A DNA stretch of 8,584 nucleotides. Origin: an uncultured bacterium. GTDB lineage: Bacteria; Bacillota_A; Clostridia; Lachnospirales; Lachnospiraceae. The stretch spans positions 1 through 8,584 of the forward strand of contig CAJMOO010000075.1 of the NCBI GenBank assembly GCA_905215045.1. The letters run 5' to 3'. The translations under genes were made by a program, and so were the position numbers. The notes beneath the pieces are model-generated. The model was not told the DNA's origin, made no database searches, and saw only the letters and a program-made list of their open reading frames with translations. Of this stretch, positions 1 through 6,228 are shown piece by piece (within the stretch, counting starts at the first letter, position 1; each line of letters starts with the position of its first letter).

Positions 1-2
1 CC

Positions 3-1613
3 AAGAGATTAGAGGCGAATAAAGAATATATTAATGAACTGAATGTATTCCCTGTACCAGATGGCGATACAGGAACGAATATGACAATGACTGCTCTTGC
101 AGCAGCCAAAGAAGTAGGGAACGCACCAGAAGTAACAGTGAAAGAAGTTACAAGAGCATTATCAAGCGGTTCTTTAAGAGGTGCAAGAGGTAACTCTGGA
201 GTTATCTTATCCCAGCTGTTCAGAGGATTTTATAAAGGTGTCAAGAGTGAGGAAGTTCTGACAACACAGACTGCAGCAGCAGGATTTAAGAATGCGGTAG
301 ATACAGCATACAAAGCTGTTATGAAACCAAAAGAAGGAACAATCCTTACGGTAGCGAAAGTGACAGCGGAGAAAGCTGTAGAATGTGCAAGAGATACAGA
401 AGATTTTAACGAGTTTGCAGAGGTTGTTGTTAAGGAAGCGAATGCTATCCTTAAGAAGACACCAGAGATGTTGCCAGTACTGAAAGAAGCAGGTGTTGTA
501 GACTCTGGTGGACAGGGACTTGTAGAATTCCTTCAAGGTGCAGTGGATGTACTGTCAGGAAAAGAAGTTGATCTAAGCGGTGTAGAAAGAACTGCGAAGA
601 AACCAGCAGCTGCACAGACAGAAGCACCATTAGAAGAGAAAGATATCAAGTTTGGTTATTGTACAGAATTTATCGTTATGACCAAAGAAGAGATTTCCAT
701 GGAAGAAGAGCAGAAGTTCAAAGATTTCTTGATGGGAATCGGAGATTCTATCGTAGTTGTTGCAGACGAAGATATCATCAAAGTTCATGTGCATACAAAT
801 CATCCTGGAAAAGCGATCGAGAAAGGTCTCACATATGGAGAGCTTACAAACATGAAGATCGACAATATGAGAGAAGAACACAGAGAACGTTTAAATCTCA
901 CACAGGCAGAGGCACAGGTAGAAGAACAGCCTGCGAAACCAGAAGAACCTAGAAAAGATTATGGATTCGTGGCAGTTTCTATTGGACAGGGTATGAACGA
1001 TATTTTCCGTGAATTAGGTGTGGATTATCTGATCGAAGGTGGACAGACAATGAACCCTAGTACAGAAGATATGCTCAATGCGATCGAACAGGTTAATGCA
1101 GAGACAGTATTTATCCTGCCGAATAACAAGAATATCATTCTTGCAGCAACACAGGCACAGTCTTTAGTGGAAGATAAGAATGTTGTGATCATTCCGACAA
1201 CAACAGTTCCACAGGGAATTTCTGCAATTATTGGATTTGATCCGGAAGCAGATGCCGAGGAGAATGAAGAAAGCATGAAAGATATCATTGAGTGTGTGAA
1301 GACTGGAGAAGTAACTTACGCAGTCAGAGACACATCGATCAATGGAATTACGATCAAGATTGATGATATCATGGGAATTGATGATGATGGAATCAAGAAA
1401 GTCGGACAGGATGTTGAGAAAGTCACATTAGAATTATTAGAAGAGATGGTAGATGAAGACAGCGAACTGATCAGCATTTACTATGGAGCAGATACAACAA
1501 AAGAACAGGCAGAAGCGTTACTTGAGAAAGTAGAAGAAACATATGGCGACTGTGACGTGCAGTTAGAATATGGCGGACAGCCGATTTATTATTTCTTATT
1601 ATCAGTAGAATAA
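3..1613 (+). CDS. fakA: Fatty acid kinase ATP-binding subunit FakA (DAK2/YloV family), 5' partial
   Basis: FakA phosphorylates fatty acids held by a FakB partner, giving acyl phosphate for membrane lipid synthesis in the cytoplasm. The reading frame is open from base 3, so the gene starts before the window; the ATG at 81 is internal, because the DhaL nucleotide/Mg motif NVFPVPDGDTGTN (window residues 14-26) lies upstream of it. The N-terminal DhaL kinase domain covers about residues 1-190 (GARGNSG at 60-66, DSGGQG from 167). A middle domain has Cys220 and HVH at 262-264, matching the spacing of the zinc ligands C240/H282/H284 that I recall for Staphylococcus aureus FakA. This implies about 20 missing residues and a full length near 556, normal for the family (about 550). 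Ala/Glu/Pro-rich linkers near 199-218 and 300-320 separate the domains; the C-terminal domain (about 320-536) is the FakB-interacting part in known members. No fakB is seen here. Confidence 0.93.
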   Translation, partial: KRLEANKEYINELNVFPVPDGDTGTNMTMTALAAAKEVGNAPEVTVKEVTRALSSGSLRGARGNSGVILSQLFRGFYKGVKSEEVLTTQTAAAGFKNAVDTAYKAVMKPKEGTILTVAKVTAEKAVECARDTEDFNEFAEVVVKEANAILKKTPEMLPVLKEAGVVDSGGQGLVEFLQGAVDVLSGKEVDLSGVERTAKKPAAAQTEAPLEEKDIKFGYCTEFIVMTKEEISMEEEQKFKDFLMGIGDSIVVVADEDIIKVHVHTNHPGKAIEKGLTYGELTNMKIDNMREEHRERLNLTQAEAQVEEQPAKPEEPRKDYGFVAVSIGQGMNDIFRELGVDYLIEGGQTMNPSTEDMLNAIEQVNAETVFILPNNKNIILAATQAQSLVEDKNVVIIPTTTVPQGISAIIGFDPEADAEENEESMKDIIECVKTGEVTYAVRDTSINGITIKIDDIMGIDDDGIKKVGQDVEKVTLELLEEMVDEDSELISIYYGADTTKEQAEALLEKVEETYGDCDVQLEYGGQPIYYFLLSVE

Positions 1614-1624
1614 GACAATACAGA

Positions 1625-1660
1625 GAAATCCCGCTTGAAGGCGGGGTTTCTTTGCTTTTT
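1625..1660 (+). terminator. Rho-independent terminator after fakA
   Basis: GAAATCCCGC (1625-1634) pairs with GCGGGGTTTC (1641-1650) over 10 bp with one T-G wobble. The loop is TTGAAG and a T-rich tail (tttgcttttt) runs to 1660. It begins 11 bases after the fakA stop and ends 25 bases before the recG start, so recG needs read-through or a promoter inside fakA. I found no convincing promoter between the terminator and recG. Confidence 0.85.
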
Positions 1661-1673
1661 AGAGGAACTATTT

Positions 1674-1680
1674 AAGGAGA
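1674..1680 (+). promoter_or_regulatory. recG ribosome binding site
   Basis: AAGGAGA lies five bases before the ATG at 1686. It decides the recG start in favour of this ATG over an in-frame TTG at 1635, which sits inside the preceding terminator hairpin. Confidence 0.8.
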
Positions 1681-1685
1681 GACCT

Positions 1686-3716
1686 ATGGATGGAACGACA
1701 AATATCATAGAATTAAAAGGAATCGGGGAGAAGACGGCAACGGCATTTGGAAGACTTGGAATCCGGGATATTGACAGTCTTATCACGATGTATCCAAAAT
1801 ATTATCTCACTTATGAAGACCCAAAAGACATCCATGAATTAGAAATCGGACAGAGAGTTTCGATTGCAGTGCGCATCAATTCAGAAGTTCATATCCAGTA
1901 TGCAAGAAGAATGAAGATCGTTACCTGTACTGCAAAAGACCATACAGGAACGATCATGCTTGTATGGTATAATATGCCCTATTTAAAGAAACAATTACAT
2001 CAGGGAAGAGACTATATATTTACAGGGACACCGATTTACAAAAATGGAAGGATCACAATGGAACATCCAGAGATCTTTACACCAGAAGATTATGAAGCAA
2101 AACAGGAAACCTTGCAGCCGGTTTACCCGCTGACAAGCGGACTGACGAATAAACTGGTATCAAAGGCAATGTTTCAGACAAAAGATTATATTTTCCAGAT
2201 TCCAGAATATCTGCCACAGAGCATTCTGGACCAGTATCATCCGATGGAATATAACAAAGCAATCTGGAACATTCATTTTCCGGAGTCGAAGGAGAAACTG
2301 ATCGAGGCAAAAAAACGTTTGATCTTTGATGAATTCTTTATTTTTATCTCAGCGATGCATATGATCACATCGGGAGAAGATATAAAGGAAGAAGGATATA
2401 AGATCGGTGTCTGCAAGGAAGCAAAAGATCTGATAGCCAATCTTCCATATGAATTAACAGGGGCACAGAAACGTGCATTAAATGAGATGGCGAAAGATAT
2501 GGCATCTGGGAAAGTTATGAACCGTCTGGTGCAGGGGGATGTTGGATCAGGAAAGACGATCCTTGCGGTTGTTCTCCTTTTAATGTGTGCCAAAGCCGGA
2601 TATCAAGGCGTTTTGATGGCACCGACAGAAGTTCTTGCAACACAGCATTATGAATCATTTATGGAACTTTTAAGCCCATATGGAATCAGAATCGCATTAT
2701 TGACAGGATCAACGAAGGCGAAGGAAAAAAGAGAGACATACCAGAAGATCAAAGACGGAGAGATTGATATCGTGATCGGAACACATGCTGTGATTCAGGA
2801 TAAGGTAGAATATCACAAATTGGCACTGGTGATTACGGATGAACAGCATAGATTCGGAGTAAGGCAGAGAGAAAGTTTATCATTAAAAGGAGAGAAACCA
2901 CATGTTCTGGTTATGAGTGCAACACCGATTCCAAGAACATTGGCGATCATTTTATATGGAGATCTGGATGTGTCGATCATTGATGAGCTGCCGGCAGAGA
3001 GACTGCCGATCAAAAACTGTGTAGTAAATACAAGTTACCGTCCGACCGCATATCGTTTTATCGAGAAACAGGTAAGCCAGGGAAGACAGGTGTATGTCAT
3101 TTGTCCGATGGTCGAAGAGAGTGAGACGATGGAAGGGGAAAATGTCATTCAGTATGCACAGATGTTAAGAAGCCAGTTTGCACCATCGGTAAGGATCAGC
3201 TATCTTCATGGAAAGATGAAGGCAGCAGATAAACAAAAAGTGATGGATGATTTTTCGGACGGCCTGATTGATGTGCTTGTATCAACGACGGTTGTGGAAG
3301 TCGGGGTCAATGTGCCAAATGCAACGGTCATGATGGTAGAGAATGCAGAACGTTTTGGACTTGCACAGCTTCATCAGTTAAGAGGACGTGTCGGACGTGG
3401 AGGATACCAGTCATACTGTATATTTATGACAAGCTCCAAGAAAAAAGAGACGATGCAGCGCTTAGAGGTACTGAACAAATCAAATGACGGATTTTATATT
3501 GCAAATGAAGATCTGAAATTAAGAGGTCCAGGGGACTTCTTTGGAGTCAGACAAAGTGGAATGATGGATTTTGTTCTGGCAGATATTTATACCAACGCAG
3601 ATATTATGAAGCAGGCGGCAGATGCAGTGAAAGAACTAGAAGAAACAGGATTTGATTTTTCAAGTTTAAAAAACAGCAGATTAGAAAAACAGATCGGACT
3701 TGCAAGGAATATATAG
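1686..3716 (+). CDS. recG: ATP-dependent DNA helicase RecG
   Basis: RecG is a superfamily 2 branched-DNA translocase that remodels stalled replication forks and Holliday junctions. The 676-residue product matches the usual length of about 680. An N-terminal wedge/OB-fold region lies at about 55-130. The helicase core shows Walker A GDVGSGKT (284-291), the RecG-type motif II DEQH (385-388), motif III SATPIPRT (411-418) and motif VI QLRGRVGRG (564-572). The LRGPGDFFG stretch near the C-terminus fits the RecG TRG region. No key residue is missing. The start is set by AAGGAGA at 1674-1680. The TAG stop overlaps the ribosome binding site of acyP, so the two are probably cotranscribed and translationally coupled. 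Linkage of fakA-like and recG genes is also seen in Bacillus subtilis. Confidence 0.97.
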   Translation: MDGTTNIIELKGIGEKTATAFGRLGIRDIDSLITMYPKYYLTYEDPKDIHELEIGQRVSIAVRINSEVHIQYARRMKIVTCTAKDHTGTIMLVWYNMPYLKKQLHQGRDYIFTGTPIYKNGRITMEHPEIFTPEDYEAKQETLQPVYPLTSGLTNKLVSKAMFQTKDYIFQIPEYLPQSILDQYHPMEYNKAIWNIHFPESKEKLIEAKKRLIFDEFFIFISAMHMITSGEDIKEEGYKIGVCKEAKDLIANLPYELTGAQKRALNEMAKDMASGKVMNRLVQGDVGSGKTILAVVLLLMCAKAGYQGVLMAPTEVLATQHYESFMELLSPYGIRIALLTGSTKAKEKRETYQKIKDGEIDIVIGTHAVIQDKVEYHKLALVITDEQHRFGVRQRESLSLKGEKPHVLVMSATPIPRTLAIILYGDLDVSIIDELPAERLPIKNCVVNTSYRPTAYRFIEKQVSQGRQVYVICPMVEESETMEGENVIQYAQMLRSQFAPSVRISYLHGKMKAADKQKVMDDFSDGLIDVLVSTTVVEVGVNVPNATVMMVENAERFGLAQLHQLRGRVGRGGYQSYCIFMTSSKKKETMQRLEVLNKSNDGFYIANEDLKLRGPGDFFGVRQSGMMDFVLADIYTNADIMKQAADAVKELEETGFDFSSLKNSRLEKQIGLARNI

Positions 3717-3727
3717 GAGGATAAGTT

Positions 3728-4000
3728 ATGGTACGTTTTTATCTTAGATTTACAGGGAGAGTTCAAGGTGTAGGATTCCGCTTTTTCGCAGCGATGAATG
3801 CAGAAAAATGTCATTTGACAGGCTGGGTAAAAAATATGCCGGATGGATCAGTTACCGCAGAAGTGCAGGGAACAAGACTTCAGATCAAACAATTTTTAGA
3901 ATTGACACAGACAGGAAACCATTTTGTAAGAGTCGATGACATTGAAATGGAAGAACGTCCATATGAGGAAAAAGAAAAGGGATTTCATGTGCGCTATTAA
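3728..4000 (+). CDS. acyP: Acylphosphatase
   Basis: A 90-residue protein of the classical acylphosphatase family, which hydrolyses acyl phosphates such as acetyl phosphate or carbamoyl phosphate to carboxylate and phosphate. The first signature GRVQGVGFRFF (10-20) holds the phosphate-binding loop and catalytic Arg18; GWVKNMPDGSV (32-42) holds catalytic Asn36. The length is standard (about 90-100). AGGAGG at 3715-3720 overlaps the recG stop and lies seven bases before the ATG, so it is the second gene of a recG-acyP pair. The physiological substrate cannot be read from sequence; the FakA acyl-phosphate producer two genes upstream is suggestive only. I see no hairpin terminator after it. Confidence 0.95.
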   Translation: MVRFYLRFTGRVQGVGFRFFAAMNAEKCHLTGWVKNMPDGSVTAEVQGTRLQIKQFLELTQTGNHFVRVDDIEMEERPYEEKEKGFHVRY

Positions 4001-4057
4001 AAATAATTCATGATAAAAACAGTTACAAAAAAATTCCACAACATGTAAAAGCTTCTA

Positions 4058-4086
4058 GTGTATCTTTTGAATGTTCGCATATACTA
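4058..4086 (+). promoter_or_regulatory. Candidate sigma-G (forespore) promoter of the spore protein gene
   Basis: GTGTA (4058-4062), 17 bases, then TATACTA (4080-4086). This matches the sigma-G pattern GHATR-N17/18-CATNHTA at 4 of 5 and 6 of 7 positions. The predicted start near 4094 gives a leader of about 37 bases. Sigma-G is the known regulator of alpha/beta spore protein genes, which supports the call; the match is imperfect. Confidence 0.5.
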
Positions 4087-4130
4087 TGAACGTAACAAAC
4101 AACAAACAAAAGAAATGGAGGTCTTTCAAA

Positions 4131-4352
4131 ATGGAAGAACGAACTTCAGCAAGAAGCAAAGGAACAAACAGAGTCGAGGTACCAGAGGCAAGAGGAGCCT
4201 TAGACAGATTTAAGTTTGAAGTAGCAAATGAAATCGGTGTAGACTTAAAAGAAGGATACAATGGACATCTGACAACTGCACAGGCAGGATCTGTCGGAGG
4301 AGAAATGGTCCGTAAGATGATCCGCAGACAGGAAGAAGAAATGTCTCGCTAG
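4131..4352 (+). CDS. Alpha/beta-type small acid-soluble spore protein
   Basis: A 73-residue DNA-binding protein of the alpha/beta SASP family, which coats forespore DNA, protects it from UV and heat, and is degraded at germination. The family core FKFEVANEIGV (27-37) contains the site where the germination protease GPR would cut (Glu30-Val31, with Ala32 following). The second signature, around LTTAQAGSVGGEMVRKMI (47-64), is the conserved C-terminal helix region. The ATG at 4131 is chosen because GGAGG at 4117-4121 lies nine bases upstream; an in-frame ATG at 4071 falls in the candidate promoter and lacks a binding site. It stands as a single-gene unit with its own candidate sigma-G promoter and a strong terminator. 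Paralogues elsewhere in the genome are expected, so no specific ssp letter is assigned. Confidence 0.95.
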   Translation: MEERTSARSKGTNRVEVPEARGALDRFKFEVANEIGVDLKEGYNGHLTTAQAGSVGGEMVRKMIRRQEEEMSR

Positions 4353-4392
4353 TAAAGTTAAAATACAAATGAAAAAAGAGAAATAAATGTAG

Positions 4393-4432
4393 AAAGAAGC
4401 AGTGAAAGCACAATCTTTGACTGCTTCTTTTT
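4393..4432 (+). terminator. Rho-independent terminator after the spore protein gene
   Basis: AAAGAAGCAGT (4393-4403) is an exact 11-bp complement of ACTGCTTCTTT (4420-4430). After one G/G mismatch the stem continues with AAAG/CTTT around the loop CACAAT, and a T run follows to 4432. It isolates the spore protein transcript from rsmD. Confidence 0.9.
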
Positions 4433-4441
4433 CATTGTCGG

Positions 4442-4469
4442 TTGACAAAATCTGTAGATATAATAAAAT
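4442..4469 (+). promoter_or_regulatory. Sigma-A-type promoter for rsmD-coaD operon
   Basis: A consensus TTGACA (4442-4447), 16 bases, then TAAAAT (4464-4469, 5 of 6). An alternative pairing is TTGTCG (4435-4440), 18 bases, TATAAT (4459-4464). Either would start transcription near 4471-4477, about 90 bases before rsmD and just after the upstream terminator. The leader (about 4475-4565) holds only short weak repeats (TGCTA twice, TAGCA once); no riboswitch was recognised. Confidence 0.65.
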
Positions 4470-4565
4470 AAAAGAAATGCTAGTCTGCTAAAATGAGATA
4501 GCACATGATGCAGAAGCAGAATAATAGGAAGTAATAAAATTACAGATAAGGAATGTACATAGATT

Positions 4566-5123
4566 ATGAGAGTCGTAGCAGGAAGTGCGAAGAGTTTAAA
4601 ATTAAAGACGATCGATGGTATGGAGACAAGACCAACGCAGGATCGTATCAAAGAAACATTATTTAATATGATACAGTATGATATTGCTGGATGCACATTT
4701 CTCGATCTTTTTTCCGGAAGCGGAGGGATTGGAATTGAAGCATTAAGCAGGGGTGCAAGAGAGGCTTATTTTGTAGAGAAAGCAAAACCGGCCCTTCGAT
4801 GTATCCGTGAGAATTTAAGATATACAAAGCTTGATGATAAGGCACAGGTCATGGCAGTGGATGTCGTCACAGCGATCAGACAGCTGGAAGCAAAGAAGGT
4901 AACATTTGATTATATTTTTATGGATCCTCCATATAACAAAGGATTTGAAGATGATGTGTTGGCAGTACTGAATGATTCAACAATCTGCACACCAGACACC
5001 GTGGTGATCGTAGAATCATCGCTCGAGACAGAGATTTCAGACTTTGAGGAATTGAAAGTGTCAAGAGTCAAGAAATATAAGACAAACAAACATACATTTT
5101 TGAGGAAGACTCAGGAGGATTAG
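4566..5123 (+). CDS. rsmD: 16S rRNA (guanine(966)-N2)-methyltransferase RsmD
   Basis: RsmD methylates N2 of G966 of 16S rRNA on the assembling small subunit, using S-adenosylmethionine. The 185-residue length is typical. The family block TRPTQDRIKETLFN (21-34) precedes the SAM-binding motif I DLFSGSGGIGIEALSRGA (47-64), with the acidic Glu71 at the end of the next strand. The N6/N2-methylase catalytic motif DPPY is at 120-123. The ribosome binding site is weak and distant: AAGGA at 4548-4552, 13 bases before the ATG. It leads an operon with coaD only three bases downstream; rsmD-coaD (ylbH-ylbI) is a widely conserved pair. Confidence 0.95.
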   Translation: MRVVAGSAKSLKLKTIDGMETRPTQDRIKETLFNMIQYDIAGCTFLDLFSGSGGIGIEALSRGAREAYFVEKAKPALRCIRENLRYTKLDDKAQVMAVDVVTAIRQLEAKKVTFDYIFMDPPYNKGFEDDVLAVLNDSTICTPDTVVIVESSLETEISDFEELKVSRVKKYKTNKHTFLRKTQED

Positions 5124-5126
5124 AAA

Positions 5127-5618
5127 GTGAGTATTGCAGTATATCCGGGAAGTTTTGATCCGGTTACCTATGGACATATTGATATTATTGAGCGTTCAGC
5201 CAAAGTCTTTGACAAGCTGATCGTTGCGGTACTGGTTAACAGCGCCAAGAAACCATTATTTACGACGCAGGAGAAAGTTGATATGATACGAAATGTCACA
5301 AGCCACCTTGATAATGTGGAAGTAGTGTCATTTTCAGGATTACTGGTAGATTTCGCAAAAGAACAAGGTGCCAGTGTATCCGTAAGAGGACTGCGCGCAG
5401 TAACAGATTTTGAGTATGAGATTCAGATTGCACAAACGAATACGAAACTGAATAAAGATTTAGATACAATGTTTTTTACAACCAGCATTGAGTATTCTTA
5501 TGTAAGTTCCACGATCGTGAAAGAAATAGCTTCTTATCATGGAGATATTTCCGAGATGGTACCGCCTTACGTACAAGAATGTCTTGAGAAGAAATTTAAA
5601 GCACAGGAGGCGAAATAA
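5127..5618 (+). CDS. coaD: Pantetheine-phosphate adenylyltransferase (PPAT)
   Basis: CoaD transfers AMP from ATP to 4'-phosphopantetheine, giving dephospho-CoA, the penultimate step of coenzyme A synthesis. The 163-residue protein has the nucleotidyltransferase motif [10 protein letters not shown] (8-17, TYGH as the T/HxGH signature), RGLR at 87-90 and VSSTIVKE (126-133, the ISSTxxR-like C-terminal signature). It starts with GTG; AGGAGG at 5113-5118 lies eight bases upstream inside the rsmD 3' end, and the intergenic gap is three bases, so translation is likely coupled. The following coiled-coil gene starts one base after the coaD stop. Confidence 0.97.
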   Translation: MSIAVYPGSFDPVTYGHIDIIERSAKVFDKLIVAVLVNSAKKPLFTTQEKVDMIRNVTSHLDNVEVVSFSGLLVDFAKEQGASVSVRGLRAVTDFEYEIQIAQTNTKLNKDLDTMFFTTSIEYSYVSSTIVKEIASYHGDISEMVPPYVQECLEKKFKAQEAK

Positions 5619-5619
5619 A

Positions 5620-6228
5620 ATGAGTGAAAAATATTTACATGAGATGATCGATGATATTGAGGTCCTGATTGATGAGGCAAAACCGGCAAGATTCAGCCCG
5701 GGAAAGATTACGATTGAGAAAGATGTTTTGATGACAGTGATCGAGGAATTAAGAAAGCAGATTCCTGGTGAAATTGAACGAAGCCATAAGATCATTCTTA
5801 ACAAAGATGCGATTCTGGAAGATGCGAGAGTGAAATCACAGCAGATGATCGATCAGGCAGCGAAAGATGCAGGGGAACTGATCGAACACAATGAGATCGT
5901 AGAGATGGCGAAGATGAGAGCAGATGAGATCGAGACTCACGCAAAAGAGACAGCAAGAAGTGTAATGCATAATGCGAATGAAGAAGCAGATCAGATTCGG
6001 GCAGGAGCACTTCGTTATGTAAATGAGATCATGGAAGATGTTCAGGGGTATGTTGTGAGTGTGAAGGAAGCACAGCAAAGCATATTTGACCAGCTGCTGT
6101 CTGCACTTGACTCTGACCTTGAGTCTATCAAGACAAATGCAAAAGAAATCGAAGAACAGCTTTCAGGAGTCAGCATGCCGCAGACAAGAACAAGAACTGT
6201 GGAAGACTTTATCTCAGACGAAGAGTAG
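5620..6228 (+). CDS. Coiled-coil protein of unknown function (ATP synthase stalk-like)
   Basis: A 202-residue, highly charged, soluble protein that I cannot assign to a function. After a short N-terminal part (1-32, with a PARFSPGKI stretch) it is almost continuous predicted helix from about 33 to 182, rich in Glu, Ala, Lys and Ile/Met in coiled-coil spacing, followed by a polar acidic tail ending VEDFISDEE. There is no signal peptide, membrane segment, Walker motif or catalytic signature. Such proteins are often auto-annotated as 'ATPase' or V-type ATPase subunit H/E-like because of stalk-like helices; that name is not supported here. DivIVA-like scaffolding is another possibility. The start is set by AGGAGG at 5605-5610, nine bases before the ATG; a longer frame from 5539 overlaps coaD. 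It is the last gene of the rsmD-coaD operon, one base after coaD. Confidence 0.85.
   Translation: MSEKYLHEMIDDIEVLIDEAKPARFSPGKITIEKDVLMTVIEELRKQIPGEIERSHKIILNKDAILEDARVKSQQMIDQAAKDAGELIEHNEIVEMAKMRADEIETHAKETARSVMHNANEEADQIRAGALRYVNEIMEDVQGYVVSVKEAQQSIFDQLLSALDSDLESIKTNAKEIEEQLSGVSMPQTRTRTVEDFISDEE

Noticed and set aside
81..83. ATG at 81 as the fakA start
   Set aside because: The frame is open to base 3 and upstream residues form the conserved DhaL motif, so the gene is truncated by the window edge.
1635..1685. Upstream in-frame TTG start for recG
   Set aside because: It lies in the loop and arm of a Rho-independent terminator and has no binding site; the ATG at 1686 has AAGGAGA at good spacing and gives a normal RecG N-terminus.
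4067..4085. Sigma-A promoter TTGAAT with TATACT before the spore protein gene
   Set aside because: The spacer is only seven bases; the sigma-G arrangement fits the gene better.
4071..4130. 20-residue N-terminal extension of the spore protein
   Set aside because: It overlaps the candidate promoter, lacks a binding site and is not part of the family.
4442..4464. TTGACA paired with TATAAT at 4459-4464 as the rsmD promoter
   Set aside because: The spacer would be only 11 bases; TTGACA with TAAAAT at 16 bases is preferred.
4470..4565. Riboswitch or T-box in the rsmD leader
   Set aside because: Only 5-bp repeats are seen and no conserved aptamer or T-box sequence is recognisable.
4358..4696. Minus-strand 112-residue hydrophobic reading frame across the spore protein-rsmD gap
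   Set aside because: It starts with GTG without a good binding site, runs antisense through rsmD, a promoter and a terminator, and its hydrophobicity follows from A/G-rich plus-strand sequence.
5539..5619. Longer N-terminus for the coiled-coil protein, overlapping coaD
   Set aside because: No binding site there; AGGAGG precisely precedes the ATG at 5620.
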